A stretch of DNA of 64,000 bases from NCBI RefSeq assembly GCF_000741575.1, contig NZ_JGYV01000010.1, forward strand, positions 62,001 to 126,000, given 5' to 3'. The translations under genes were made by a program, and so were the position numbers. This DNA comes from Bifidobacterium cuniculi (GTDB lineage: Bacteria > Actinomycetota > Actinomycetes > Actinomycetales > Bifidobacteriaceae). Under the pieces are notes generated by a model. It worked only from the letters and a program-made list of their open reading frames with translations, did no database searches and had not been told where the DNA came from. Below are positions 54,833-62,019 of the stretch, piece by piece (within the stretch, counting starts at the first letter, position 1; every line of letters begins with the position of its first letter).

Positions 54833-55765
54833 TCATTCGGCGGCGCATTGGGCGAGGAACGTGACCGTCTGCTGTTTCTCACGGGCGGTCATACTCAACG
54901 CCCAATCGTGTTTGATCCGCGCCCGGTGCGCCATGTAGTCGCATTGGTACGCGGTGTTGTCCGGCAGCCAGATGTCGGGCGCCACCGTGTTCGACGCGCT
55001 GCGGTAGCGGGCGGTGCCGTTGAAATCCACCCCCACACCCTTCGCCATGTTCGCCGGCCCGTCCGACGCCACCAACACATCCGCACTATTCGCATATGCC
55101 ACCCGTTTGGCTTGCGGCCAGTCGCGCGCGCCGGACGCGTACGCGTCCAACAGGGCGACCACATGGTCTATCTGCACCTTGGCGCTGGTCGTGCGCCCCC
55201 TGGTGAACGTGATGTCACGGCCGGTGTACGGGTCATGGAGCATGCCGGCGGTGACCCGGCACTGCCGGTCACGCGCCACCCCCGTCAGATCGCGCGCGAG
55301 AATGGCGTCACGGGTCGTGGCCTGCCCGCACCCGGTGGGCTGCCACCCGCCGAACTGGGTTTCCCGGTCATAGCCGCCCGGGCGGGCCTTGGCCACCGGG
55401 ACTGTGTCCAACAGGTTCAACGCCTGGCGGTACACCGCCTTGTCCCCCGATGGTTGCCGCGGTTGCGTCTGCGATGGTTCGGGCGTGGGCTCGGATGGTG
55501 TGGCGGGCGTGGCGGGCCGGTCGGGTGCGGGTGTGCTGGCGGACGGGGCCGGGGTGGGTATGATGACCGCATCCGGGTTGTGTTCCAACCGTTCATGTTG
55601 GGGCCACAAATCCGACAGGCCGGCATTCGGGTCGCCTATCCCGGTGGTTTCGCTGAATGTGCGCCATGCAGGTGTGGCCACCAGCAGGATGGCGCACATG
55701 AGGATGAGCAAACAGACGACAACGCCGTCCATGATGGGGTGTTTGGGACCGGTGCCACGCGCCAT
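54833..55765 (-). CDS. Secreted or membrane-anchored HNH-family nuclease (DUF1524-like)
   Basis: 310 residues. N-terminal hydrophobic helix (GVVVCLLILMCAILLVATPAW), a Pro/Ser/Thr-rich linker (about 70-105), then an HNH-like domain. QIDHVVALLDAYASGARDW has the His preceded by Asp, NSADVLVASDGPANMAKG contributes the Asn, and CDYMAHRARIKHDWAL holds the last conserved residues. The same domain occurs in many secreted actinobacterial nucleases. Outside the cell it could cut DNA of competitors or process entering DNA (inference). AAGGAG precedes ATG 55765. Confidence 0.82.
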   Translation of the reverse strand: MARGTGPKHPIMDGVVVCLLILMCAILLVATPAWRTFSETTGIGDPNAGLSDLWPQHERLEHNPDAVIIPTPAPSASTPAPDRPATPATPSEPTPEPSQTQPRQPSGDKAVYRQALNLLDTVPVAKARPGGYDRETQFGGWQPTGCGQATTRDAILARDLTGVARDRQCRVTAGMLHDPYTGRDITFTRGRTTSAKVQIDHVVALLDAYASGARDWPQAKRVAYANSADVLVASDGPANMAKGVGVDFNGTARYRSASNTVAPDIWLPDNTAYQCDYMAHRARIKHDWALSMTAREKQQTVTFLAQCAAE

Positions 55766-55782
55766 GATCGCAATGCTCCTTG

Positions 55783-56076
55783 TTATTCGGGGATGATGAA
55801 CGGGGCCTGCACCAGGTCAAGCAGCCAGTTGCCCAGCGGCGCCAACCCGTGCAGGGAGATGCCCAACGCGCCCAACAGCCCGTAGATAAGGATGAACACC
55901 ATGACGGCGCTGATGGCGCGCAGGGCTGCACGCATCGCGCTCATGGTGCGGGCCATGGCGAACCCGGCGAGCAGGGCGATGATGAGGACGAGGGCGAAGA
56001 GCATGAGGCTGCCGGGGTTGAGGATGTTCGCCCAGAACATGCGCCATGCGTGGGTGAGAAGATCGAGAAGGCTCAT
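55783..56076 (-). CDS. Small membrane protein preceding the HNH nuclease
   Basis: 97 residues with two or three membrane helices: LMLFALVLIIALLAGFAMAR and AISAVMVFILIYGLLGALGI, and a short hydrophobic C-terminus. No family recognised. It could be a pilin-like or channel component of the conjugation apparatus or an immunity/anchor protein for the nuclease 17 bases downstream; nothing in the sequence decides. AAAGGCGG lies upstream of ATG 56076. First gene after repeat copy 2. Confidence 0.6.
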   Translation of the reverse strand: MSLLDLLTHAWRMFWANILNPGSLMLFALVLIIALLAGFAMARTMSAMRAALRAISAVMVFILIYGLLGALGISLHGLAPLGNWLLDLVQAPFIIPE

Positions 56077-56262
56077 CAAAGCACCGCCTTTACCGGAAAT
56101 TGCAGGGGTATCGCCATGCGGCTATGCGCCCACCCGCCCAACACCACCCCCCATGTCGAAACAATACGGTGGGTATTGCAGGAATCCGGATGCGGTTTTT
56201 CCACGGATCGGCCAGCGCCGATGGGTATGGTTGTTTTCTTCGTTTGCACCGGCCACAGGGGT

Positions 56263-56580
56263 GTCTTCACCGACGCGGTGATGTCGGTGAAGAGTGGCTA
56301 ACCCTACTGCCGATTGGTATTGATGGCTTCAAAACCATGTTTCTTCACCGACGCAGTGGCCTTATAAAGGAACCCTTGAAATCGGCTCCTCTATAGAAAG
56401 ACCTTAAAAGTCGGTGCGTCACCGAAGAAACTTCATAAACCTCAATTAGCAGTAGGGTTAGGAGCCTTCAGTGACATTCGAATGTCGGTGAAGAAACTTA
56501 CCTTTCTTCACCGACATCGCTTGTGCGGTCGGTGAAGAAACCTGCATGTCGGTGAAGAAACCTGTGATGTCACTGCGTCG
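56263..56580. repeat. Twin repeat module, copy 2 (upstream of the HNH operon)
   Basis: Second copy of the 317-base module, same orientation as copy 1, with the same set of forward and reverse GTCGGTGAAGA motifs. The paired half-sites and the 15-bp-arm hairpin are unchanged, while most differences lie between motifs. Weaker similarity continues about 75 bases past its right end in both copies (A-rich tracts and ATTGTTTTCGG). Confidence 0.9.
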
Positions 56581-57074
56581 ACGATCGCCGTGCAAACGAA
56601 AAAACAATGGATTGCAATACGTATTGTTTTCGGTGGTTGCAAGAAAAAACGGGCGATGCGTATGTGGGTCAGGTCCCGTGACGCATAGGGGTCGTGTGAG
56701 GGCCATGGCCGTGGGTGAACGGACAATCCCACCCGTGCGACCGTGGATCATGGCGGAAACGTGCAAACGGCCCCACTGCACCCCAAGGGGTTTTACCCTT
56801 CTCACCCTTGGGGTGGCATGGGCCGCGCCACCCCCACGCCACCCACCACCCATGGCCCTTATCTTCCCCCTAATCACAGGCGGAAGGGTGTCAACGCCAC
56901 CCCGGCGCGGTTGTCTACTTGCCGCACCGGGGAACGATGGGAGGGGCAGGCCGGCAACCTTCTAACCACCGGCCGCCACCGACCCCACTCAGCACCCTCC
57001 GCCTGTTTCCTCTTTCCCAACGTCGGGGACGCATTACGCATGGCAGCACAACCACACAACAAGAGGGGCCTGTC
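56581..57074. other. Intergenic region without supported gene
   Basis: About 490 bases between repeat copy 2 and the small-gene operon. Holds the palindrome CAATACGTATTG (near 56618) and a hairpin with arms CCCCAAGGG/CCCTTGGGG (about 56781-56814). The promoter of the rightward operon starting at 57075 should lie here. A transfer origin is possible in this region but no nick-site motif could be recognised. Confidence 0.5.
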
Positions 57075-57266
57075 ATGAACACACCACGCACCACGGATTG
57101 GCAACTGGCCGGATGGCGCATCCTGCCCGCACTGCTCAGCATCCCCGGGTTCACCGACGCCACCCCGTGGCCCGTGACCGTATGCTGCATGGCCATCTTC
57201 ACCCTCGCCACCACCGAAGCGGGCATCACCCTGCTCAGCGGCAATGAAGAAAGGAACGAACGGTGA
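57075..57266 (+). CDS. Small membrane-associated protein
   Basis: 63 residues: TTDWQLAGWRILPALLSIPGF then hydrophobic WPVTVCCMAIFTLATTEAGITLL and a charged end. No family. ATG 57075 has GAGGGG upstream. First of nine closely packed genes; its stop overlaps the next start (GTGA). Confidence 0.55.
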   Translation: MNTPRTTDWQLAGWRILPALLSIPGFTDATPWPVTVCCMAIFTLATTEAGITLLSGNEERNER

Positions 57267-57613
57267 ACACGGGACAATACGCACACGGATACGCATGGCT
57301 GCTCACCCACCACACCGACGCCATCCGCGCCATCCGGCAGGCGCACCATTTGCGACACCTCATCATGCCCACCATCCAATCCAACACCCCCCACCGCCAA
57401 TGGCTCCACCGTTTGCGCACGCTCAACACCGCATGCGAACAACACATCACCCAGTTGCGCGCCCTGCAAACCACGTTGCAAGTCCGGGCCCGATGGTCCC
57501 CGGCCGCCCATGACGCGGTCCATGTCATCACCCACGAAATCAACCAATTGGACCAATGCCGCACACCCCTGGCCGCACTCTTGGACCGGCACACCATCGA
57601 AAGGACGGCATGA
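57263..57613 (+). CDS. Hypothetical His-rich helical protein
   Basis: 116 residues, mainly helical and rich in His, Arg and Gln (HHTDAIRAIRQAHHLRHLI, ITQLRALQTTLQVRARW). No family recognised. Starts at GTG 57263 inside the upstream stop, with AAAGGA upstream, and overlaps the next gene by ATGA. Soluble; role unknown. Confidence 0.55.
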   Translation: MNTGQYAHGYAWLLTHHTDAIRAIRQAHHLRHLIMPTIQSNTPHRQWLHRLRTLNTACEQHITQLRALQTTLQVRARWSPAAHDAVHVITHEINQLDQCRTPLAALLDRHTIERTA

Positions 57614-57822
57614 TGATCATCGCGAAGACATTGTACCGAGGGCATACCCTCACCTACCAATACACATTCACCTGTGACATCTGCCATAGGCAACACCCCA
57701 GCTGGGCTCCCACATGGCAGGCCGCCATCACCCACGCCCGCAACAACGGGTGGATGGTGGACACCACCATGAACCCATGGGCCAGCCTGTGTCCCACGCA
57801 CCACGGAAAGGATGCCCGATGA
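57610..57822 (+). CDS. Small CxxC zinc-ribbon-like protein
   Basis: 70 residues. TCDICHRQHPSW with a later LCPTHH gives Cys/His pairs able to bind zinc. No family recognised. Two adjacent Met codons (57610, 57613) are possible starts; the first overlaps the upstream stop. Ends in ATGA with the next gene. Confidence 0.55.
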   Translation: MMIIAKTLYRGHTLTYQYTFTCDICHRQHPSWAPTWQAAITHARNNGWMVDTTMNPWASLCPTHHGKDAR

Positions 57823-58037
57823 TCACACACCTCATGCACACCCTCCTGCTGCTCGCCGGCTGCTGGATGGCCACCGGTCCCGCAATGGCGGGTGCGCTCG
57901 CCGTCGCCGCCATCATCAACCATGGCCGCCAACGCACCCAACACAGCCTGCTGGGTGGCGGCGCATGTTGGATGCTGTTCGCTGCGTTCTGGATCCCATG
58001 GGCCATGCTTGCCGCATGGTGGGCGGTCAACCTGTAA
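57819..58037 (+). CDS. Small two-helix membrane protein
   Basis: 72 residues, almost all hydrophobic: MHTLLLLAGCWMATGPAMAGALAVAAII and GGGACWMLFAAFWIPWAMLAAWW, joined by a basic loop (NHGRQRTQHS). No family. Start overlaps the upstream stop (ATGA). Confidence 0.55.
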   Translation: MITHLMHTLLLLAGCWMATGPAMAGALAVAAIINHGRQRTQHSLLGGGACWMLFAAFWIPWAMLAAWWAVNL

Positions 58038-58061
58038 AGAAGGGAGGCTCCTATGTGATTC

Positions 58062-58283
58062 GTGATCGTGTTGTGGCACCTGCTTCTGGCGGCCTGTGCA
58101 AGCCACAACCAGCGGCAATACTTCATGCTCCCGTCGTGGCGGCGCGACTACGGGCTGCCACGACGGGAGCCGTTGCCACCGGAGTGCACATGCGGGCATT
58201 GGCTGTTGGTGGACATCACCACCGGCCACACCCTGCACCCCATCATCCCAACCACCATCGAACCAACGGAGGACACCATATGA
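58062..58283 (+). CDS. Small Cys-containing protein
   Basis: 73 residues. N-terminus IVLWHLLLAACASHNQ resembles a lipobox (LLAACAS), so the product may be a small lipoprotein; CTCGHW follows. GTG 58062 is the likely start; AGGGAGG lies about 14 bases upstream, which is long. The stop overlaps the next ATG (ATGA), supporting the frame. Confidence 0.5.
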   Translation: MIVLWHLLLAACASHNQRQYFMLPSWRRDYGLPRREPLPPECTCGHWLLVDITTGHTLHPIIPTTIEPTEDTI

Positions 58284-58639
58284 GAACACAGAACATCACG
58301 GTAACGAAAATCCGCCGTGAGTATTGGGACCGTATCCAACAGGGCGGCAAACGGTTCGAGATCCGCAACGAGCCCATTCCCGACATGTCCACCATGATCG
58401 TGTTCGAAGACGCGGACACAGGGGAACATTTGGGCAATGCGCGTGTTCTGGAACACCACCGGTTCGGCCCTGATGCCACCCCATGGTCATGGGCGTTGCT
58501 CGCCCAACTGGCTGACGTGACCGTGGACGAGCTGCGGGAACTGTTCCCCGGGACGTCCGCTCTGGATGTGTTCTATGTGTACCGGGTCGAACCGGTGGAC
58601 GATGACGGGTTCTTCACCGGTCTCATCGCGGCCCGGTGA
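58280..58639 (+). CDS. ASCH-domain-like protein
   Basis: 119 residues. TKIRREYWDRIQQGGKRFEIRNEP fits the N-terminal strand-helix and G-x-K-x-x-E-x-R signature of ASCH domains (PUA-like fold thought to bind RNA or modified nucleotides). STMIVFEDADTGEHLGNARV and LDVFYVYRVEPV supply further strands. A role in RNA handling or in protection against host defence is possible but unproven. GGAGG lies six bases before ATG 58280. Confidence 0.65.
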   Translation: MRTQNITVTKIRREYWDRIQQGGKRFEIRNEPIPDMSTMIVFEDADTGEHLGNARVLEHHRFGPDATPWSWALLAQLADVTVDELRELFPGTSALDVFYVYRVEPVDDDGFFTGLIAAR

Positions 58640-58651
58640 GAGGGACGCATA

Positions 58652-59155
58652 TTGCCCGACATGAACGATAGGAATGGTATGAACCGCCACCGGGCGCGGA
58701 TGGTGGATGGGGTGGACCGTGCGGCGTTCGCGCTCATGTGCGCGATGACGAACTGGGCGCAACCCAACCCCACCGAACAGGAGCAACAGAACCATTGGTG
58801 GGGGTTGAGCCCCGAACTGCGCGGGCAATACCGCAAGTGGGCGCATGCCGTACTGGACGCCCACCATTGCGCATGCGCGCATGACATGTGCCCCACCGGA
58901 TTGGATGGCATCGTGTTGCAGCATGCCCGTCTGCTGGACCGGTTGGAGAGGTCACGCGCCCATGGCGTCGCGTACTGGAACGTCCTGTCGGCATTGCGGT
59001 ACGCCCTGATCGACGACCGGCCGGAGGGGTGCAGTCCGGATGCCGCCACCGTGCACCTGGACGGGGATGCCCCATGCATCACCTGCCCGCACGGCGCGTT
59101 TGGGTCATGGGAGGCGTGGGTGAACCATGCCATCCGGTATAGGGAGGAGTCATGA
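58652..59155 (+). CDS. Hypothetical Cys/His-rich protein
   Basis: 167 residues (TTG 58652; ATG 58661 is an alternative). Rich in Trp, His and Cys: DAHHCACAHDMCPTGLDGIVLQHARLLDRLE and DAPCITCPHGAFGSWEAW suggest metal binding. No family recognised. GAGGG precedes the TTG. It follows the ASCH gene by 12 bases. Confidence 0.55.
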   Translation: MPDMNDRNGMNRHRARMVDGVDRAAFALMCAMTNWAQPNPTEQEQQNHWWGLSPELRGQYRKWAHAVLDAHHCACAHDMCPTGLDGIVLQHARLLDRLERSRAHGVAYWNVLSALRYALIDDRPEGCSPDAATVHLDGDAPCITCPHGAFGSWEAWVNHAIRYREES

Positions 59156-59168
59156 CGGATAAGCGTGC

Positions 59169-59375
59169 TTGCGGTTCACCGGCGACGCCAGTGAGCAACT
59201 GCTTATCCCATGGGGTGTGCCGGGGCGGCCGGTCACCATCCTGAACCGCACCGGTTGGCGTATCCGCCATGACCCCTCCACGGGCGTCCGCCGCCACCAA
59301 TGCAGCCGGCATAAGACGCTAGCACGCATGGGCCAGGCAATGCGCATATCACAGGAAGCGAGGAATAAGCGATGA
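59169..59375 (+). CDS. Small basic protein
   Basis: 68 residues, strongly basic: LIPWGVPGRPVTILNRTGWRIRHD then RRHQCSRHKTLARMGQAMRI. TTG 59169 is the only start after an in-frame stop. The ATGA overlap with the next gene supports translation. Possibly nucleic-acid binding; no family. Confidence 0.45.
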   Translation: MRFTGDASEQLLIPWGVPGRPVTILNRTGWRIRHDPSTGVRRHQCSRHKTLARMGQAMRISQEARNKR

Positions 59376-60055
59376 CGAGCTGGCATATCGAACAACAGGA
59401 TGGCAAACCATACTACATGCCGCAATGCGAGGTGTGCGGCTTGCGGTACGACGAGTATGGGTTGTATGCGGACAAAGAGCAGGCCGCGGCCGATGCGGTT
59501 GACGATGGGTGGCAGGCATGGCCGGATTTGTATCACACCGACTGGGACTGCCGCTGCCCCCAGCATTGGAGTGTTCGGTGTGAGACATGCAAACGCTATG
59601 TGGCGCAGGCCGACCGGACCGAATTCAAAGGGTGGCTGTTCGACCGTGACGATGATGACATGCGTGTGGGTGTATGCGACCAATGCTTGGCCCGCATGGA
59701 CACGTTGCCTACATTGGAGTTGGGCGCATGGCCCATCTTCCACCCCTCGCACCAGCGTATCGACAAGTGGCAGGCATTGAAGGTGTTGGAGGAGGCGGCC
59801 GAGGTCGTGGAAGCCGCGAGGGGAAGCATCCGGTCCGTCACGGTTCTTGACGGACGGACCCTTGTCAACCGTGCCCGTCTTGTCAATGAGATCGCTGATT
59901 TGTTGCAGACCACCACCAATCTGTGCGCCGCGTTCGGCATCACGAGTGTCGATCTGGGGTTCGCCCGCACCGAGTGCACCATCAAAAGCCTCAAACGTGG
60001 CATGTTCGATGAGGGGCCACGCACCCGCATGCACCGCGAACCGGATGATACGTGA
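59372..60055 (+). CDS. Zinc-finger and MazG-like pyrophosphohydrolase fusion
   Basis: 227 residues. The N-terminal half has several Cys pairs (QCEVCGLRY, CRCPQHWSVRCETCKRY, VCDQCLARM), suggesting two zinc-binding units. The C-terminal half (about 135-205) matches the MazG-type fold: KWQALKVLEEAAEVVEAARG carries the E-x2-E type metal site and NEIADLLQTTTNLCAAFGI the second. MazG proteins hydrolyse nucleoside triphosphates or related signals; in phages and elements they can lower alarmone or abnormal nucleotide levels. Last gene of the nine-gene run, followed by a terminator. Confidence 0.72.
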   Translation: MTSWHIEQQDGKPYYMPQCEVCGLRYDEYGLYADKEQAAADAVDDGWQAWPDLYHTDWDCRCPQHWSVRCETCKRYVAQADRTEFKGWLFDRDDDDMRVGVCDQCLARMDTLPTLELGAWPIFHPSHQRIDKWQALKVLEEAAEVVEAARGSIRSVTVLDGRTLVNRARLVNEIADLLQTTTNLCAAFGITSVDLGFARTECTIKSLKRGMFDEGPRTRMHREPDDT

Positions 60056-60081
60056 CATTTCACGCGCGCAGTGACATTTTC

Positions 60082-60123
60082 GGGGTGGTGGGGACATGTC
60101 CGTTGGCATGTCCCCACCACCCC
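60082..60123 (+). terminator. Terminator hairpin of the small-gene operon
   Basis: Perfect 17-bp arms (60082-60098 and 60107-60123) with an 8-base loop, 27 bases after the MazG-like gene. Confidence 0.8.
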
Positions 60124-60194
60124 GCCAAACGGTGCGCGCGTGGACGCATGTGATGGGGTGTCAACGCAAAACACCAAGAGTCAAGGAGACCGCC

Positions 60195-60437
60195 ATGGAT
60201 ACCACGCCGATGATCGCCGCCATTGACCATATGCTCGAGGAACGCGCCACGCTGGACACCACGGATATCAGCCTCGTCACCGCGCAGATCGCGGAACTCG
60301 AACAGGCGCTCGACAAGCTCACCAGCACCATCGAACAGGAGGGACGTGAGGAAACCGCTCGGGAGGCCGCGGTGATCGCGGAGGCGGAAAACGAGCTCGA
60401 CAGACTCAACGATTGCCAAGAGGCATTGGACGAGTAA
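60195..60437 (+). CDS. Small coiled-coil protein
   Basis: 80 residues, acidic and almost wholly helical (AQIAELEQALDKLTSTIEQEGREE and AEAENELDRLNDCQEALDE show heptads). No family recognised. ATG 60195 with AAGGAG nearby; flanked by strong terminators on both sides, so it is a single-gene unit. Confidence 0.6.
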   Translation: MDTTPMIAAIDHMLEERATLDTTDISLVTAQIAELEQALDKLTSTIEQEGREETAREAAVIAEAENELDRLNDCQEALDE

Positions 60438-60468
60438 CCAACCACCAAGGTTCCCGTCCGGGCGTTAT

Positions 60469-60512
60469 AGGCGTGGGGTGGGATACGGGAGACCGTATCC
60501 CACCCCACGCCT
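60469..60512. terminator. Bidirectional terminator hairpin
   Basis: Perfect 20-bp arms (60469-60488 and 60493-60512) with loop GAGA, between the convergent coiled-coil gene and the third gene of the toxin-antitoxin set; the right arm reaches the stop codon of the latter. Confidence 0.85.
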
Positions 60513-60685
60513 CATTCGTTGGCGGATCGGACAGGAGGTGTGTTACTGGATTGGGGGCGAATCGGGCGCGCGCGGGAGGCTTCGATGGCGGCATCAAGAC
60601 GGCGGCGTTCCTGCTTGTACAGTTGCGTCATTTGCGGGTCGGTGAGCTGTTCATCCAACAGGTCGTCGAAACTGGTGAGAGGCAT
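60512..60685 (-). CDS. Small third gene of the toxin-antitoxin operon
   Basis: 57 residues: MPLTSFDDLLDEQLTDPQMT, then a helical, Arg-rich stretch and a Pro/Ser-rich tail. The start resembles the N-terminal helix seen in many small antitoxin-type proteins (SFDD-x2-x-E-x-L-x-DP). It starts 30 bases after the antitoxin stop on the same strand. ATG 60685. It could be a second antitoxin or accessory factor; no family can be named. Confidence 0.55.
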   Translation of the reverse strand: MPLTSFDDLLDEQLTDPQMTQLYKQERRRLDAAIEASRARPIRPQSSNTPPVRSANE

Positions 60686-60715
60686 GGTTGTGTTCCGTCG
60701 TTTGTGCTCTTCGGT

Positions 60716-61024
60716 TCACCCTAGTTTCACTTGGCGGCCGTCCGGGAGGGTGCCGATGACGTCGAGCCGTCCGCCGAGCGCTTCCATGTATTTGCGGAGC
60801 GTGTCCACCATGGCGTGTGACCCGCCGTTGTGTTCGATTGCGGATACACGTTTCTGGTTGACTCCCATGCGTTCGGCAAGTTGGGCTTGTGTCAACCCGT
60901 TTTCCCTGCGGGCCTCTCGCAGTTCGTACAGGCGCATGTCCCGGCGTAGTTGGGCGACGGCTTGTGCGTTTTCCTCAGGGGTGATGTTGTGGTCGCGTGC
61001 GAAGTCTTCGATGGTGTAGTTCAT
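60716..61024 (-). CDS. XRE-family antitoxin, HigA-like
   Basis: 102 residues. A Cro/C1-type helix-turn-helix lies at about 40-75 (LREARRENGLTQAQLAERMGVNQKRVSAIE, given in part), preceded by a helical extension (ITPEENAQAVAQLRRDMRLYE). The C-terminus (YMEALGGRLDVIGTLPDG) is common in HigA-type antitoxins. Overlaps the toxin stop by four bases (ATGA). It probably represses the operon through the palindrome at 61393-61408. AAAGGA precedes ATG 61024. Confidence 0.82.
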   Translation of the reverse strand: MNYTIEDFARDHNITPEENAQAVAQLRRDMRLYELREARRENGLTQAQLAERMGVNQKRVSAIEHNGGSHAMVDTLRKYMEALGGRLDVIGTLPDGRQVKLG

Positions 61025-61380
61025 TGTTGTTCCTTTCCTTGTTGTTCCAGCCATTCGATGTAGTTGGCTTCCGCTTGGCGTATTGCCTGGGGGTACCATT
61101 TGTTCCATTTGCGTTGTTTGTCTCCTCCGACGAGCATGATGGCGTTTCTTTTCGGGTCGAAGGTGAATAGGATGCGTATTTCGCTTCGTCCGTGGGAGCC
61201 GGGCCGTAGTTCCTTGAGGTTTTTGATGGTGGATGAGCCTTCGATCTTGCCGACCAGGGGGCGTTTGAGGTTGGGGCCTTCCTCTTGGAGGATGGTGATG
61301 GCCGCGAGGATCTGCCGTGCGGAGTCGTCGTCGATCCGGCGGAGCCAGTCGGCGATGGGGTCGAGTATCACATTCCACAT
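61021..61380 (-). CDS. RelE/HigB-type toxin (phage Gp49-like)
   Basis: 119 residues. LKRPLVGKIEGSSTIKNLKELRPG, EIRILFTFDPKRNAIMLVGGDK and WYPQAIRQAEANYIEWL match the Gp49/HigB branch of the RelE superfamily: mRNA interferases acting at the ribosome. Toxin-first order with an XRE antitoxin is typical of higBA. Such sets stabilise mobile elements. ATG 61380 lies close behind the promoter-operator region; the ribosome site is weak, which would limit toxin output. Confidence 0.85.
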   Translation of the reverse strand: MWNVILDPIADWLRRIDDDSARQILAAITILQEEGPNLKRPLVGKIEGSSTIKNLKELRPGSHGRSEIRILFTFDPKRNAIMLVGGDKQRKWNKWYPQAIRQAEANYIEWLEQQGKEQQ

Positions 61381-61392
61381 GATTACTATAAT

Positions 61393-61408
61393 ACCATAGT
61401 TTTATGGT
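61393..61408. promoter_or_regulatory. Likely operator/promoter of the toxin-antitoxin operon
   Basis: ACCATAGTTTTATGGT: six-base arms around four bases, 13 bases before the toxin ATG. The reverse strand also shows TATTAT and TATAGT that could serve as a -10 box. Antitoxin autoregulation at such a palindrome is usual for HigA; direct evidence is lacking. Confidence 0.55.
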
Positions 61409-61459
61409 TTTTCCAACGGTGCCACACGGTATGGCACCACGAGAGAAAGAGAGCCCATC

Positions 61460-61921
61460 ATGGCACGTACCAACCGCATCCTCGCACAGGCGGTCCTCCG
61501 GATCCTGCTGCCCGCACGCGGCTACACCGATATCCGCTTCACCGCGGACGACAAACTCACGGCCATCATGCCGGACGGCACCGAAATGGCCGCCGTCGTC
61601 ACCTCCCGCATCATCGGCGAGCACACCCGTGAAAGCGATGTGATCAGCATCGCCCCCACGAAATACACCACCTACGACCGCTACTTCACCATGGGCGCGC
61701 CGGCCGACGCCGCCAAACGGCTCGTGTTCATCGTGGACATCGATGCGGACCTGAACCGCGCCCGTGCCATCGCCCTGGAATACTCCGACCCTGAAATCAT
61801 GGCAGTCGCAAGCGATGCGGTCAAACTGAAAACCAACGGCGGCTTGGCCATCAACTTCAACCGCTACAGCGAGCTGAAAGCGGATAGCATCGTGTCGGGC
61901 ACGGTCACCATCGGCGACTGA
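61460..61921 (+). CDS. Hypothetical protein
   Basis: 153 residues, no recognised family. Mixed alpha/beta pattern: RILAQAVLRILLPARGYTDIRF, MPDGTEMAAVVTSRIIGEH, RLVFIVDIDADLNRARAIAL. No signal or membrane helix. ATG 61460 with AAAGAGAG upstream. Divergent from the toxin-antitoxin operon, sharing the 79-base spacer that holds the operator, so it may be co-regulated. Confidence 0.6.
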   Translation: MARTNRILAQAVLRILLPARGYTDIRFTADDKLTAIMPDGTEMAAVVTSRIIGEHTRESDVISIAPTKYTTYDRYFTMGAPADAAKRLVFIVDIDADLNRARAIALEYSDPEIMAVASDAVKLKTNGGLAINFNRYSELKADSIVSGTVTIGD

Positions 61922-61960
61922 CACCCGCCACACGGGGCCGCTCCCCCAACGGGATACAAG

Positions 61961-62001
61961 TGGGGCCGGGTTGCAAACCAGAGGATTGCAACCCGGCCCC
62001 A
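61961..62001. terminator. Bidirectional terminator hairpin
   Basis: Perfect 16-bp arms (61961-61976 and 61986-62001) between the convergent ends of 61460-61921 and the LPxTG surface protein. Confidence 0.85.
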
Positions 62002-62019
62002 TCCTCGTTCCTGTGGCGG

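Noticed and set aside
57812..58280. N-terminal extension of the ASCH-like protein
   Set aside because: The upstream in-frame sequence is His/Pro/Arg low complexity opposite in style to the domain, while ATG 58280 has GGAGG and overlaps the previous stop.
59152..59244. 30-codon frame starting at ATG 59152
   Set aside because: It overlaps the longer frame 59169-59375, whose stop overlaps the next start as in the rest of the operon; the short frame has no such support.
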